Shown here: positions 35,632 through 43,906 of the stretch, in pieces
Numbering within the stretch: the stretch's first letter is position 1
Layout: every line of letters begins with the position of its first letter
Notes under the pieces: generated by a model
Database searches by the model: none
What the model was told of the DNA's origin: nothing
The model's input: the letters and a program-made list of their open reading frames with translations, nothing else
Assembly (NCBI GenBank): GCA_024404025.1
Contig: JAKSQP010000004.1
Span: 62,001 to 126,000, forward strand
Length of the DNA stretch: 64,000 nt
Reading direction: 5' to 3'
From: Clostridia bacterium
GTDB lineage: Bacteria > Bacillota > Clostridia > Oscillospirales > Acutalibacteraceae
Position numbers and translations under genes: made by a program

Positions 35632-36738
35632 ATGATAATATTGAACCATTCCGCAAAAAATTTCAGAAATATAGATGAAATTTCATTTGAGCCGCATCCC
35701 GAAATGAATATCATTTACGGAGAAAACGGCCAGGGAAAAACAAATTTAATAGAGAGTATCTGGATGCTTACCGGATTTTACAGCTTCAGAGCAAGAAAAA
35801 ATATTCAGCTCATAAAGCAGGGAGAAAACGAAGCGGAGATAGAAACCGTGTTTTTTTCTCAACAAAGAGAGCAGACGGCGCAGATGAAAATCAATAAGCA
35901 TAAGGAGCTCATTTTAAACGGAGTAAAAGAAGAATCCCCGAGAGCTATTATGGGAAAATTTTATTCCGTTGTTTTTTCGCCGCATACTTTGAGCATAGTT
36001 CAGGACGGTCCTTCAGAAAGAAGAAAACTGCTTGATGTTGCGTTGAGTCTTATAAAACCGAATTATGCGGTTATTATGTCAAGATATCTCCGGGCAGTTG
36101 ACCAGAGAAATTCTCTTCTGAAAAAATATGCCGAAAAAAAATTTGATCTGATGTATTTTGAGCCGTGGGACAGAGAAATTATTGAGCTTGGCTCAAAAAT
36201 AGTAAGATATCGCCTCGATTATATAGATATGTTGTCCGGTATTTCTGAAGATATATATAATGGTATAAGCTCCGGCAGAGAAAAATTTTCTTTTTTCTAT
36301 GATTTTTCAAAAGAAAATATCAGCGACGAAGAAATAAAAGCAAAGCTCACGGAAGATATTGAAAAAACAAGAGATTCCGATTTTAAACGCCTTTATACGA
36401 ATGCAGGTCCTCATACTCACGATCTGATTCTGAATCTTGATGAAAGAGATGTGCGCCTTTTCGGCTCCCAGGGTCAGCAGCGTTCGTGCGCTCTTTCACT
36501 TAAGCTCGGAGAAGCATCGGTTATTGAAAAAATTACGGGTGAATGCCCGGCCGTGCTGCTTGATGATGTTATGAGTGAGCTTGATGAAGGCAGACAGAGT
36601 TTTATTCTGAATTATCTCAATAACTGGCAGGTATTCATTACCTGCTGTGATCCCTCGCAGCTTCTCCGTTCCGAAAAAGGAAAAGCTTTTGAAATAAAAA
36701 ACGGCAGGCAAAATGGAGTTAAACTCAATATGCTTTAA
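35632..36738 (+). CDS. recF: DNA replication and repair protein RecF
   Basis: 368 aa. SMC-like ATPase: Walker A YGENGQGKTNLIE near residue 35, signature motif FGSQGQQRSCALSLKL and Walker B VLLDDVMSELDE. With RecO and RecR it loads RecA at gaps. The dnaN-yaaA-recF order is the conserved origin-region order. The AAAGGAATGG ribosome site precedes an ATG at 35632. Confidence 0.95.
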   Translation: MIILNHSAKNFRNIDEISFEPHPEMNIIYGENGQGKTNLIESIWMLTGFYSFRARKNIQLIKQGENEAEIETVFFSQQREQTAQMKINKHKELILNGVKEESPRAIMGKFYSVVFSPHTLSIVQDGPSERRKLLDVALSLIKPNYAVIMSRYLRAVDQRNSLLKKYAEKKFDLMYFEPWDREIIELGSKIVRYRLDYIDMLSGISEDIYNGISSGREKFSFFYDFSKENISDEEIKAKLTEDIEKTRDSDFKRLYTNAGPHTHDLILNLDERDVRLFGSQGQQRSCALSLKLGEASVIEKITGECPAVLLDDVMSELDEGRQSFILNYLNNWQVFITCCDPSQLLRSEKGKAFEIKNGRQNGVKLNML

Positions 36739-36806
36739 AATAAAGCAGTATGTTTCCGTCAACAAAACCATATTGAGTTCGGCTCTGAGTAAAGGAAATG
36801 AATTGA

Positions 36807-37079
36807 ATGTATCTTCATCTCGGATTGGATAAAGTTATAACCTTTGATGAAATAGTCGGGATTTTTGATCTTGACACATCAACGGTTTCAAAAGCAACAA
36901 GAACTTATCTCGCAAAAGCGGAAAAAGCGGGAAAGGTTGAAAATGTCTGCTATGATCTTCCGAAATCATTCATTGTGTGCAGGAATAAAGACGGCGAAGA
37001 AAAGGTTTATATTTCGCAGATTTCGTCAACAACTCTGCTTAAGAGAACAGGATATGTTGACAGTCTTAATAATCTCTGA
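36807..37079 (+). CDS. remB: extracellular matrix regulator RemB (DUF370 family)
   Basis: 90 aa. Starts MYLHLGLDKVIT and contains IFDLDTSTVSKATRTYL and a C-terminal YISQISSTTLLKRTGYV, matching the YaaB/RemB family found after recF in Firmicutes. In Bacillus RemA/RemB activate biofilm matrix genes. A gyrB gene, the usual next gene, is not here; a 5S rRNA gene follows instead. Confidence 0.85.
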   Translation: MYLHLGLDKVITFDEIVGIFDLDTSTVSKATRTYLAKAEKAGKVENVCYDLPKSFIVCRNKDGEEKVYISQISSTTLLKRTGYVDSLNNL

Positions 37080-37108
37080 AAAAATATTAAGAAATTTTAA
37101 AAAAACTA

Positions 37109-37137
37109 TTGACAAATGTTATTATAGGGTATATAAT
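37109..37137 (+). promoter_or_regulatory. consensus promoter of the 5S rRNA gene
   Basis: Perfect TTGACA (37109-37114), a 17-base spacer and a perfect TATAAT (37132-37137). Expected transcription start is near 37144, about 30 bases before the mature RNA. Confidence 0.88.
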
Positions 37138-37172
37138 CATTGAGCATTCAAGAAACGCCGTTGCGTTTTTTA

Positions 37173-37290
<118 letters not shown>

Positions 37291-37299
37291 TTATAAAAT

Positions 37300-37329
37300 A
37301 ACCACCCAAAAGGGTGGTTATTTTTTTAT
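37300..37329 (+). terminator. intrinsic terminator of the 5S gene
   Basis: Eight-base stem AACCACCC (37300-37307) with GGGTGGTT (37312-37319), loop AAAA, followed by ATTTTTTT. Confidence 0.93.
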
Positions 37330-37388
37330 AATAAAATTTATCCGCAGTCACTTTTTAAAGAGACTGCGGATCTTTGATATTCCGGAAA

Positions 37389-38246
37389 TCAGTTTGTTTT
37401 GCCGAAAATTTCAGCGGGAAGAATTGCCGAACTGTCGCCCATAACCGTGGGTAATTTGCCGTCCCAGGAATCATAGAATTTGTTTGCGAGAACCTTATCC
37501 GTAAGAGAATCGGAAATTTTCTTGTTTGCTTCCGCTTCGGCATTTGCTCTGATTTTAAGCGCATTTGCCTCGCCTTCGGCAGCTTTTTCCTTGACCTTTG
37601 CATCAGCTTCGGCTTTTTCGATTGCCTGCTGGTTGACTATCGCCGCTCTTTCATATTCAAGCTGTGCGTTCTGCTTTGCGGCGATTGCGTCGTTATAGCT
37701 GTCTTCAAAATCTGTGTTTGAAATTATGACCTTGTTAATGAAAATTGTGTTTTCGCCGTATTTGCTGTCAAGAATCGCCTGAAGCTTTGTCTGGGTAAGA
37801 GGCTCGATTTTTCCTCTGTTGGTCGCATCAATGTTGTTCAGCTCTTTGGATGCCGTTTTGATTGCCGATGAAACAACTGCGCTGTTGATGATGTCGGTTT
37901 GGTAGTTTGAAACGTTCGCAACGAGCCATGCGGATTTTTCGGATGAAATCTGATAAGTTACTATAACATTCTCATAAAAAATCGTTGCTCTTTCGCTTGT
38001 TTCCGACCATATCTGACCGTCAACCGTCAGATCCTGCTGCTTGTTGTTAACTTTCTCCATTGACTGAATAAAGGGAATTTTGAAAGTAAAGCCGGGCGCA
38101 ACGGGATTGGGATTTACCTGGCCGAATGTTGTTTTAACGCCGGTATATCCGGTAGGCACTATCGCAATTGATGACCCGATTGTTGCAAGAACAACAACCG
38201 CAGCAATGATTATTGCCGAAAGCTTGATGGGATTAAAGTTTTTCAT
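37389..38246 (-). CDS. SPFH/prohibitin-family membrane protein (HflC-like)
   Basis: 285 aa from ATG 38246, which follows a GGAGG ribosome site; longer in-frame starts run into the intergenic region. An N-terminal membrane anchor (about residues 8-30) precedes an SPFH domain (GYTGVKTTFGQ, a typical QQDLTVDGQIW stretch). A long coiled coil rich in Ala, Glu and Gln (about 190-255) follows. Members form ring or microdomain scaffolds, often controlling a protease. No hflK, ftsH or NfeD gene is adjacent, so the partner is unknown. Confidence 0.87.
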   Translation of the reverse strand: MKNFNPIKLSAIIIAAVVVLATIGSSIAIVPTGYTGVKTTFGQVNPNPVAPGFTFKIPFIQSMEKVNNKQQDLTVDGQIWSETSERATIFYENVIVTYQISSEKSAWLVANVSNYQTDIINSAVVSSAIKTASKELNNIDATNRGKIEPLTQTKLQAILDSKYGENTIFINKVIISNTDFEDSYNDAIAAKQNAQLEYERAAIVNQQAIEKAEADAKVKEKAAEGEANALKIRANAEAEANKKISDSLTDKVLANKFYDSWDGKLPTVMGDSSAILPAEIFGKTN

Positions 38247-38426
38247 ATTGATTTTTACCTCCGTAAATTTTTTCAATTCCCAACGGATTTGTTTTCCGTT
38301 GTATAAATTATATAGGAAAACATACTCTGTGTAAATACCCGAAATGGAGAAAAAGGCAGGGTTAATTGCCCGATTTCGGAAAAATAGAATTCCGCTGCAT
38401 TTCAAAATCAAATGTGGTTGAACATC

Positions 38427-38455
38427 TTGTAAGAACAAAATAAACATAGTATAAT
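38427..38455 (+). promoter_or_regulatory. promoter of the beta-mannosidase gene
   Basis: -35 TTGTAA (38427-38432), 17-base spacer, perfect -10 TATAAT (38450-38455), about 72 bases before the start codon. Confidence 0.6.
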
Positions 38456-38526
38456 TATAAAGTCAACCGGATTTTGAGATGATGATCTTGCTTAAAAATG
38501 ATTGATTTTATACGGGAGTGTAGTTT

Positions 38527-40761
38527 ATGAAAAGCATTTCTCTTAACGGCACCTGGAGGCTCAAGGGCAAAGAGCAGGAGAGCCGGGGCGATTATATTAA
38601 TCTCAATGCAATTGTTCCCGGCGAAGTTCAGCTCGATTTATCTGCGGCGGGATTTTTGCCGGAGGATCTGTTCAAAGGCAAAAATATACGGGAAACGGAA
38701 AAATATGAGGGCTGGGAATGGTGGTATGAACGCTCCTTCGATGCCCCTGCCGAGCGTGAAAATGTTTATCTTGTATTCTGCGGCGTGGACTGCGTTGCCG
38801 AATACTTTCTGAACGGTCAGAAAATCGGCGAAAGCAAAAATGCTTTTATCCGCCATGAATTTGAAATCGGAAGCAGGCTTATTGACGGCGAAAACACCGT
38901 TGCCGTGCATATTTTGTCGCCAATGGCTTATGCTCATTACCGTCCGTTTGATATTTCATCCATATATTTTTCCGGGCATATCGGCTTCAACGGCACAGCC
39001 ACTGCTCTGCGCAAGCCCCCTCACAGCTTTGGATGGGATATTATGCCCCGTGCCGTCACATCGGGAATATGGCGGGATGTTAGAATTGAAATAAGAGATA
39101 AGATCGAATTTGAACAGTTGTTCTTCAAATCCGACCTTGGCGGATTCTCGGTTTCTTATGAGCTGAAAAGCAGATATTCTGATTTCAGAAATGTGGAGCT
39201 TGAATTTACCGGCAGCTGCGGCGAAAGCAAATTTTACAAAAAATTCCGTGCAAAATGGAAAATCGGCGGCAGAGAGCGCATAAATATTGACGATCCTCAG
39301 CTTTGGTGGCCTTATGGTTACGGCAAGGCAAATCTTTATGATGTGACAGTAAATATTTATTCCGGCGGCGGACTTGTTCACACCGAAAATCACAGAATCG
39401 GACTTCGCACGGTTGAGCTTGACCGCACGGATTATACCGACGGAATACACGGAAAATTCAGATTTATCATAAACGGCGTTGAGGTAATGTGCCGGGGTTC
39501 AAACTGGGTACCGCTTGATGCTTTTCACAGCAGAGATAAAAGCCGTTATGAGCAGGCGCTTCCGCTTGTAAAAGACATAGGCTGCAATATACTCAGATGC
39601 TGGGGCGGAAATGTTTATGAAGACCACGGATTTTTCGATTTCTGCGATGTCAACGGCATTATGGTGTGGCAGGATTTCGCAATGGCGTGCAACAGCTATC
39701 CGGAGGATGCGGAATTTCTTGAGGATATCCGCCGTGAAGCCGAATTTATCGTTCGTGAATACAGAAACCATCCGTCTATCATTCTTTGGAGCGGCGATAA
39801 CGAAATAGACTGGTGCCACAGAAATATCGGCAGAGACCCGGATACGAATGTCATCACCCGGAAAATACTCCCCGAGGTGATAGTCAGAAACGATATAGGC
39901 AGACCATACCTGGCAAGTTCACCCTATATCACCGGCGAAAATTTCCGTGACAGGACCCTTGAGCCCTCCGAGGCTCATCTGTGGGGCGCAAGAGATTTCT
40001 ATAAGTCGGATTATTATAAGCAGAGCAAGGCTCATTTTGTAAGCGAAACGGGATATCACGGATGCCCTGCATTGGAATCGATCAAAAAGTTTATCAATGA
40101 GGATAAAGTGTTTCCCTATTTTGATAATGATGAATGGAATCTTCATTCAACCGATGTCAATCTGAATAACGGCAGAGTAATGCTTATGCACAGGCAGGTG
40201 CGTCAGCTTTTCGGCGAGGTACCCGATAATGCAGAGGATTATATACTTGCTTCGCAGATTTCCCAGGCGGAGGCGAAAAAATATTTTATCGAACGTGTAA
40301 GAATCGCCCGCCCGCAAATATCGGGAATAATATGGTGGAATTTGCTTGACGGCTGGCCTCAGATGTCGGATGCGGTTGTTGATTACTATTTCGCAAAGAA
40401 GCTTGCATATAGCTATATCAAACGCTCTCAGGCGCCTTTTGCCGTTATTGCCGGAGAGATAAGCTCATGGGAGCTTCCCGTTTTTGCCTGCAATGATACT
40501 CTCACGGAAAAGAGCGGCAGGGTCATCGTGACCGATGCCGATACCGATGAAACGCTTTTTGAACGGGATTTTACCGCTGCGCCGAACTGCACAACAAGAA
40601 TCGGCAGCTTCCCCGTTTATTACTCCGAAAAGCGTATGTTTATCATCAAATGGGAAACCGCCGATGAAAGCGGATTTAATCATTACACTGCGGGCAATGT
40701 TCCGCTTGACCTGGAGATTTACAAAGGCTGGCTTAAAAAACTGAATAACAGCTTACATTGA
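38527..40761 (+). CDS. beta-mannosidase (GH2 family)
   Basis: 744 aa. N-terminal jelly-roll (LNGTWRLKG, then VPGEVQLDL and GWEWWYERSF), a sandwich domain and a (beta/alpha)8 barrel carrying acid/base Glu426 in LWSGDNEIDW and nucleophile Glu507 in FVSETGYHG. The HIGFNGTATALRKPPHSFGWD-type stretch (read here as RKPPHSFGWDI) and RCWGGNVYEDHGF are typical of beta-mannosidases rather than galactosidases. It lacks a signal peptide, so it probably hydrolyses imported mannosides inside the cell. Its codon use matches the native genes, not the island downstream. Confidence 0.88.
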   Translation: MKSISLNGTWRLKGKEQESRGDYINLNAIVPGEVQLDLSAAGFLPEDLFKGKNIRETEKYEGWEWWYERSFDAPAERENVYLVFCGVDCVAEYFLNGQKIGESKNAFIRHEFEIGSRLIDGENTVAVHILSPMAYAHYRPFDISSIYFSGHIGFNGTATALRKPPHSFGWDIMPRAVTSGIWRDVRIEIRDKIEFEQLFFKSDLGGFSVSYELKSRYSDFRNVELEFTGSCGESKFYKKFRAKWKIGGRERINIDDPQLWWPYGYGKANLYDVTVNIYSGGGLVHTENHRIGLRTVELDRTDYTDGIHGKFRFIINGVEVMCRGSNWVPLDAFHSRDKSRYEQALPLVKDIGCNILRCWGGNVYEDHGFFDFCDVNGIMVWQDFAMACNSYPEDAEFLEDIRREAEFIVREYRNHPSIILWSGDNEIDWCHRNIGRDPDTNVITRKILPEVIVRNDIGRPYLASSPYITGENFRDRTLEPSEAHLWGARDFYKSDYYKQSKAHFVSETGYHGCPALESIKKFINEDKVFPYFDNDEWNLHSTDVNLNNGRVMLMHRQVRQLFGEVPDNAEDYILASQISQAEAKKYFIERVRIARPQISGIIWWNLLDGWPQMSDAVVDYYFAKKLAYSYIKRSQAPFAVIAGEISSWELPVFACNDTLTEKSGRVIVTDADTDETLFERDFTAAPNCTTRIGSFPVYYSEKRMFIIKWETADESGFNHYTAGNVPLDLEIYKGWLKKLNNSLH

Positions 40762-40783
40762 ATTAAGTTTTTAAACAATATGT

Positions 40784-40811
40784 CCCGATCTGTTCAAATG
40801 AGCAGACCGGG
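40784..40811 (+). terminator. probable terminator after the beta-mannosidase gene
   Basis: Imperfect 12-base stem (40784-40795 with 40800-40811) around loop AAAT with one mismatch and one wobble pair, followed by a weakly T-rich stretch. Confidence 0.5.
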
Positions 40812-40832
40812 GCTTTGTCATAGTTTTTCGGA

Positions 40833-40958
40833 TTATTTTGTCATTGCTTTTTCGAGCATATTTCCAAGCTCGATTCGAACATTCTCAAATGTTTTACCGG
40901 AATATGTGTAATCTGTAAGGTTGTTTGAAACCTTTTTGATTATCTTATCGGTTTCCTT
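40833..40958 (-). pseudogene. 41-codon open fragment after the TetR stop
   Basis: Directly after the TAA of the TetR gene the same frame continues for 41 codons (KETDKIIKKVSNNLTDYTYS ... MLEKAMTK) to a TAA at 40833-40835. It has no start codon of its own and lacks a ribosome site. The composition looks like the end of a real protein, probably the surviving 3' end of a gene disrupted by the island. I do not recognise the family. Confidence 0.4.
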
Positions 40959-41528
40959 TTAGCCGTTTACTATCGGCTCAATTACGGCCAGAAAATACTC
41001 TGTTATTTCTTCGGGTGTTTGCTGCATTTTTTGTGACAGCCACCAATTCACCGTTTCCACAAAAGACGAAGAAATGTGATTTACAAGATAGTCCTCCGGT
41101 AACTTTGATGTGCTGAGCATACCTTTGTCCGCATATTGCCGCATGATCAATTCTTTGAGATTGCTTTTGAAATAACGCAGGAATATCTCATTGTTTTGCG
41201 AGGAAAGAAGTTCAAGGATGTTACTGTCATTTTTCTGCAAGTGACGCAGAAGATGCAGGAATACGGAATCCGTCTCACTGCCGCAGGAATAGTGATAATG
41301 CCCGTGAGGAAGACCCATAGCGGCATCAACGATATGTCCGAATAATTCTTCGCACAAATCCTTTAACAGATAATCCTTCGTTTCAAAATGTGCGTAGAAT
41401 GTAGTTCGACCAACATTGGCTCTGTCAATGATCTCCTGCACAGATATTTGATTATAATGTTTCTCGGCCAAGAGGGCTGTGAACGCTTGGAAAATTGCGT
41501 CTCTTGTTTTCTTCTGCCGTCTGTCCAT
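40959..41528 (-). CDS. TetR-family transcriptional regulator
   Basis: 189 aa from ATG 41528, with a CGGGAGG ribosome site. N-terminal helix-turn-helix: TRDAIFQAFTALLAEKHYNQ, then VQEIIDRANVGRTTFYAHFETKDYLL, typical of TetR repressors; the C-terminal half is the ligand-binding and dimerisation domain. It reads divergently from the heavy-metal ATPase, so it is probably that gene's repressor. Codon use and base composition differ from the surrounding chromosome, which supports recent transfer of the pair. Nothing shows directly whether the ligand is a metal. Confidence 0.88.
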   Translation of the reverse strand: MDRRQKKTRDAIFQAFTALLAEKHYNQISVQEIIDRANVGRTTFYAHFETKDYLLKDLCEELFGHIVDAAMGLPHGHYHYSCGSETDSVFLHLLRHLQKNDSNILELLSSQNNEIFLRYFKSNLKELIMRQYADKGMLSTSKLPEDYLVNHISSSFVETVNWWLSQKMQQTPEEITEYFLAVIEPIVNG

Positions 41529-41556
41529 ATAAACCTCCCGAACACTTTTCGCAAAA

Positions 41557-41643
41557 TGTTCTATAGCGAACAACGGGAAAGAACTGGTTATTGTTTTCTT
41601 TCTCAAAATCAGTATAATATATTTTGTACCGAACAAACAGTTC
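41557..41643. promoter_or_regulatory. divergent operator region between tetR and the P-type ATPase gene
   Basis: TGTTCTATAGCGAACA at 41557-41572 is an inverted repeat with arms TGTTC/GAACA. A related repeat GAACAAACAGTTC lies at 41631-41643. The shared GAACA half-site suggests two binding sites for the TetR protein; binding is inferred only. Confidence 0.5.
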
Positions 41644-41702
41644 TGTAACGAATATATTATACACCATGTGTGTGAATAAGTCAATGAAGAGAGGGCGAAC
41701 AA

Positions 41703-43598
41703 ATGCTGAAAAAAATCAATGACTTTCTGGCAGGAGTACCTGCTACCATCGTAGCCGGTATCTTCCTTCTGCTGGATTTAGTACCTCATCTGATGGAAGA
41801 GTTCGGCGGCTCTGCTGTCAACTTCAATTTTCTTCCTTTCGATCTGGCATGGGTAACTGTTATCATCAGCGGTATTCCTATACTCTATCTTGCTGTATGG
41901 CGTGTGATTTATAATCCCGGCATCAGCAAAATTTCTTCTGCACTGCTGATCTCTATTGCTATGATTGCTGCCATTGCCCTCGGTGATCTGTTTGCCGCCG
42001 GTGAGGTGGCATGGATCATGGCAATCGGCGAAATTCTGGAAGAAAAGACCACCGATCGAGCAAAGAAAGGTTTGAAAAAACTGATTTCGCTTGCACCCAC
42101 ACAGGGTAGACGCATTGTTGGTGGTAAGGAAGAACTGATTCCTGCCGAAAAGATCAGTGAGGGAGACATTCTCCGTATACTCCCCGGTGAGACGATCCCT
42201 GTTGACGGTATCATCATCAGCGGCGAGACCTCTGTTGACCAGTCTATTTTGACCGGTGAGTCTCTGCCTGTTGACAAGGCCGTGGGGGACAGCGTGTTCT
42301 GCGGTACGATCAACCGCTTTGGTTCCATTGATATTCGTGCCACCAAAGTTGGAGAGGACAGTTCTCTGCAAAAGCTGATCCGTATGGTGCAGGAAGCCGA
42401 GGATAAAAAAGCACCGATGGCGAGAATTGCCGACGTTGCCGCAAGCTGGCTCGTTCCCGTTGCGCTGCTGATTGCTGTAATCGCCGGTATCGTCACCAAC
42501 GATATTGTTCGTGCTGTTACGGTTCTTGTTGTTTTCTGTCCTTGTGCTCTTGTTTTGGCTACTCCCACAGCGATCATGGCGGCGATCGGGCAGGCAACCA
42601 AGCATGGCGTTATCATCAAGTCCGGCGAGGCTCTGGAAAAGATGGGTAAGGTCAATACCATAGCTTTTGACAAAACCGGTACGTTGACTTATGGTCGCTT
42701 GGAAGTCAGCGATGTCATTTCCTTTGATGCCTCCATTGATGAAAACGCACTGCTGTCGATGGCGGCATCTGCCGAAGCAAAGAGTGAACACCCGTTGGGA
42801 AAAGCAATCGTTGCTTGTGCAAAAACTCGGAATGTTCCGATCATGGAATCCGATGTATTCAAGATGGCCGCCGGTAAAGGCATCTATGCAAAAATTGAAA
42901 ATAGAAAGCTGTTCTGTGGTAATGAAGCCTACCTCAATGAAAATGGTGTCGTCCTGAGCGAAGAAATTAAGCAAACAATCGAAGCTCTGCGCTCACAGGG
43001 TAAAGCATCCATTCTGGCAGCAGAGGGAACAAACTGCATCGGTGTTCTGGCAATGTCCGATGTTCTCCGTCCCGAAGCAAAAGCTATGGTTGACCGCCTG
43101 CATAGCATGAATACCGATATTGTTCTGCTGACCGGTGATAATCAGAAAACCGCTGATTACTTTGCACGACAAGTTGGCATCAGGCAGGTCAGAGCGCAAC
43201 TCCTGCCCGAAGAAAAGGTGAGCAATATCACCGCTATTCAGAATGAAGGAAAAGATGTCTGCATGATCGGTGACGGTGTCAACGATGCTCCTGCTCTGAA
43301 AACTGCCAATGTAGGCATAGCGATGGGCGGTCTGGGCAGCGATATTGCGGTAGAAGCGGCTGATGTTGTTCTGATGAGTGACGATATTTCCAAGTTGCCT
43401 TATCTGAAGCGGCTATCTGATGCTACGGTTAAGACCGTCAAGTTCAGTATTGGGCTGTCTATGTGCATCAACCTATTGGCAGTTACACTATCCGTCATGG
43501 GTGTGCTGAATCCGACAACCGGCGCACTGGTACATAATGCAGGTTCCTGCTTTGTAGTTTTGATTGCAACGTTGCTGTATGACAGAAAGTTTGAATAA
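41703..43598 (+). CDS. heavy-metal translocating P1B-type ATPase
   Basis: 631 aa. Pumps metal out of the cell using ATP. The order is: membrane helices, actuator domain with LTGESLPVDK, the metal-site CPC motif in FCPCALVLATP, phosphorylation motif DKTGTLT, SEHPLG, the nucleotide-binding hinge GDGVNDAP, and a C-terminal HNAGS membrane segment. There is no N-terminal metal-binding domain. The CPC plus late HN pattern does not settle whether Zn, Cd, Mn or Cu is carried. It is divergent from a TetR gene and has Leu codon use (many CTG) unlike its neighbours. Confidence 0.92.
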   Translation: MLKKINDFLAGVPATIVAGIFLLLDLVPHLMEEFGGSAVNFNFLPFDLAWVTVIISGIPILYLAVWRVIYNPGISKISSALLISIAMIAAIALGDLFAAGEVAWIMAIGEILEEKTTDRAKKGLKKLISLAPTQGRRIVGGKEELIPAEKISEGDILRILPGETIPVDGIIISGETSVDQSILTGESLPVDKAVGDSVFCGTINRFGSIDIRATKVGEDSSLQKLIRMVQEAEDKKAPMARIADVAASWLVPVALLIAVIAGIVTNDIVRAVTVLVVFCPCALVLATPTAIMAAIGQATKHGVIIKSGEALEKMGKVNTIAFDKTGTLTYGRLEVSDVISFDASIDENALLSMAASAEAKSEHPLGKAIVACAKTRNVPIMESDVFKMAAGKGIYAKIENRKLFCGNEAYLNENGVVLSEEIKQTIEALRSQGKASILAAEGTNCIGVLAMSDVLRPEAKAMVDRLHSMNTDIVLLTGDNQKTADYFARQVGIRQVRAQLLPEEKVSNITAIQNEGKDVCMIGDGVNDAPALKTANVGIAMGGLGSDIAVEAADVVLMSDDISKLPYLKRLSDATVKTVKFSIGLSMCINLLAVTLSVMGVLNPTTGALVHNAGSCFVVLIATLLYDRKFE

Positions 43599-43605
43599 AT
43601 GAAAA

Positions 43606-43646
43606 ATCCCGGTTATTGCTCCAAAGTGGTGTGCAGCAACCGGGAT
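43606..43646. terminator. bidirectional terminator after the P-type ATPase gene
   Basis: Stem ATCCCGGTTATTGCT (43606-43620) with AGCAACCGGGAT (43635-43646), with a two-base bulge; followed by ATTTTTAG on the plus strand and by a T run (from AAAAA) on the minus strand. Confidence 0.8.
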
Positions 43647-43650
43647 ATTT

Positions 43651-43887
43651 TTAGTCTAAGAGCTTATACTCTGTAACTGTTTTCAAATAGGTTTCGGGAT
43701 CGCCGTTCAAGATAAGGTCTGCGTACTCCAAAGGAGCGTTGTAGATCAGCCAGTCCAATTCCGACCTTTGATACATATTATCAGCGACCTCGTTTTCCAC
43801 GGCAATGGTGTCGATGGAAATCATAGTGCCGTCGGAGTATTTCAGTTCGACGCAGGCGGTGTCGATGTTGAATTCACAGGAAAGCAA
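43651..43887 (-). CDS. DUF6061-like small protein
   Basis: 78 aa from TTG 43887; the ribosome site AAGGAGGT sits farther upstream, so the true start may be a few codons earlier. The sequence contains NIDTACVELKYSDGTMISID and ends YLKTVTEYKLLD. I recognise it as the type of small protein carried by mobile elements of gut Firmicutes and labelled DUF6061. Function unknown. It follows the tail of the methyltransferase gene by 19 bases and probably belongs to the same imported piece. Confidence 0.6.
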   Translation of the reverse strand: MLSCEFNIDTACVELKYSDGTMISIDTIAVENEVADNMYQRSELDWLIYNAPLEYADLILNGDPETYLKTVTEYKLLD

Positions 43888-43906
43888 TGTGTTCAGTGTG
43901 ACCTCC

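Noticed and set aside
40959..41000. Possible stop-codon read-through at the TetR TAA
   Set aside because: No slippery or read-through context is visible and the protein has a normal TetR length without the extension; a gene remnant is simpler.
40700..41000. Direct repeat of the methyltransferase 3' end marking the far island junction
   Set aside because: I looked for copies of the HVESVVLL coding stretch near the left edge and found none by eye.
41778..42974. Long open frame antisense to the P-type ATPase
   Set aside because: It is a mirror of the strongly conserved ATPase frame, has no ribosome site and shows low-complexity composition.
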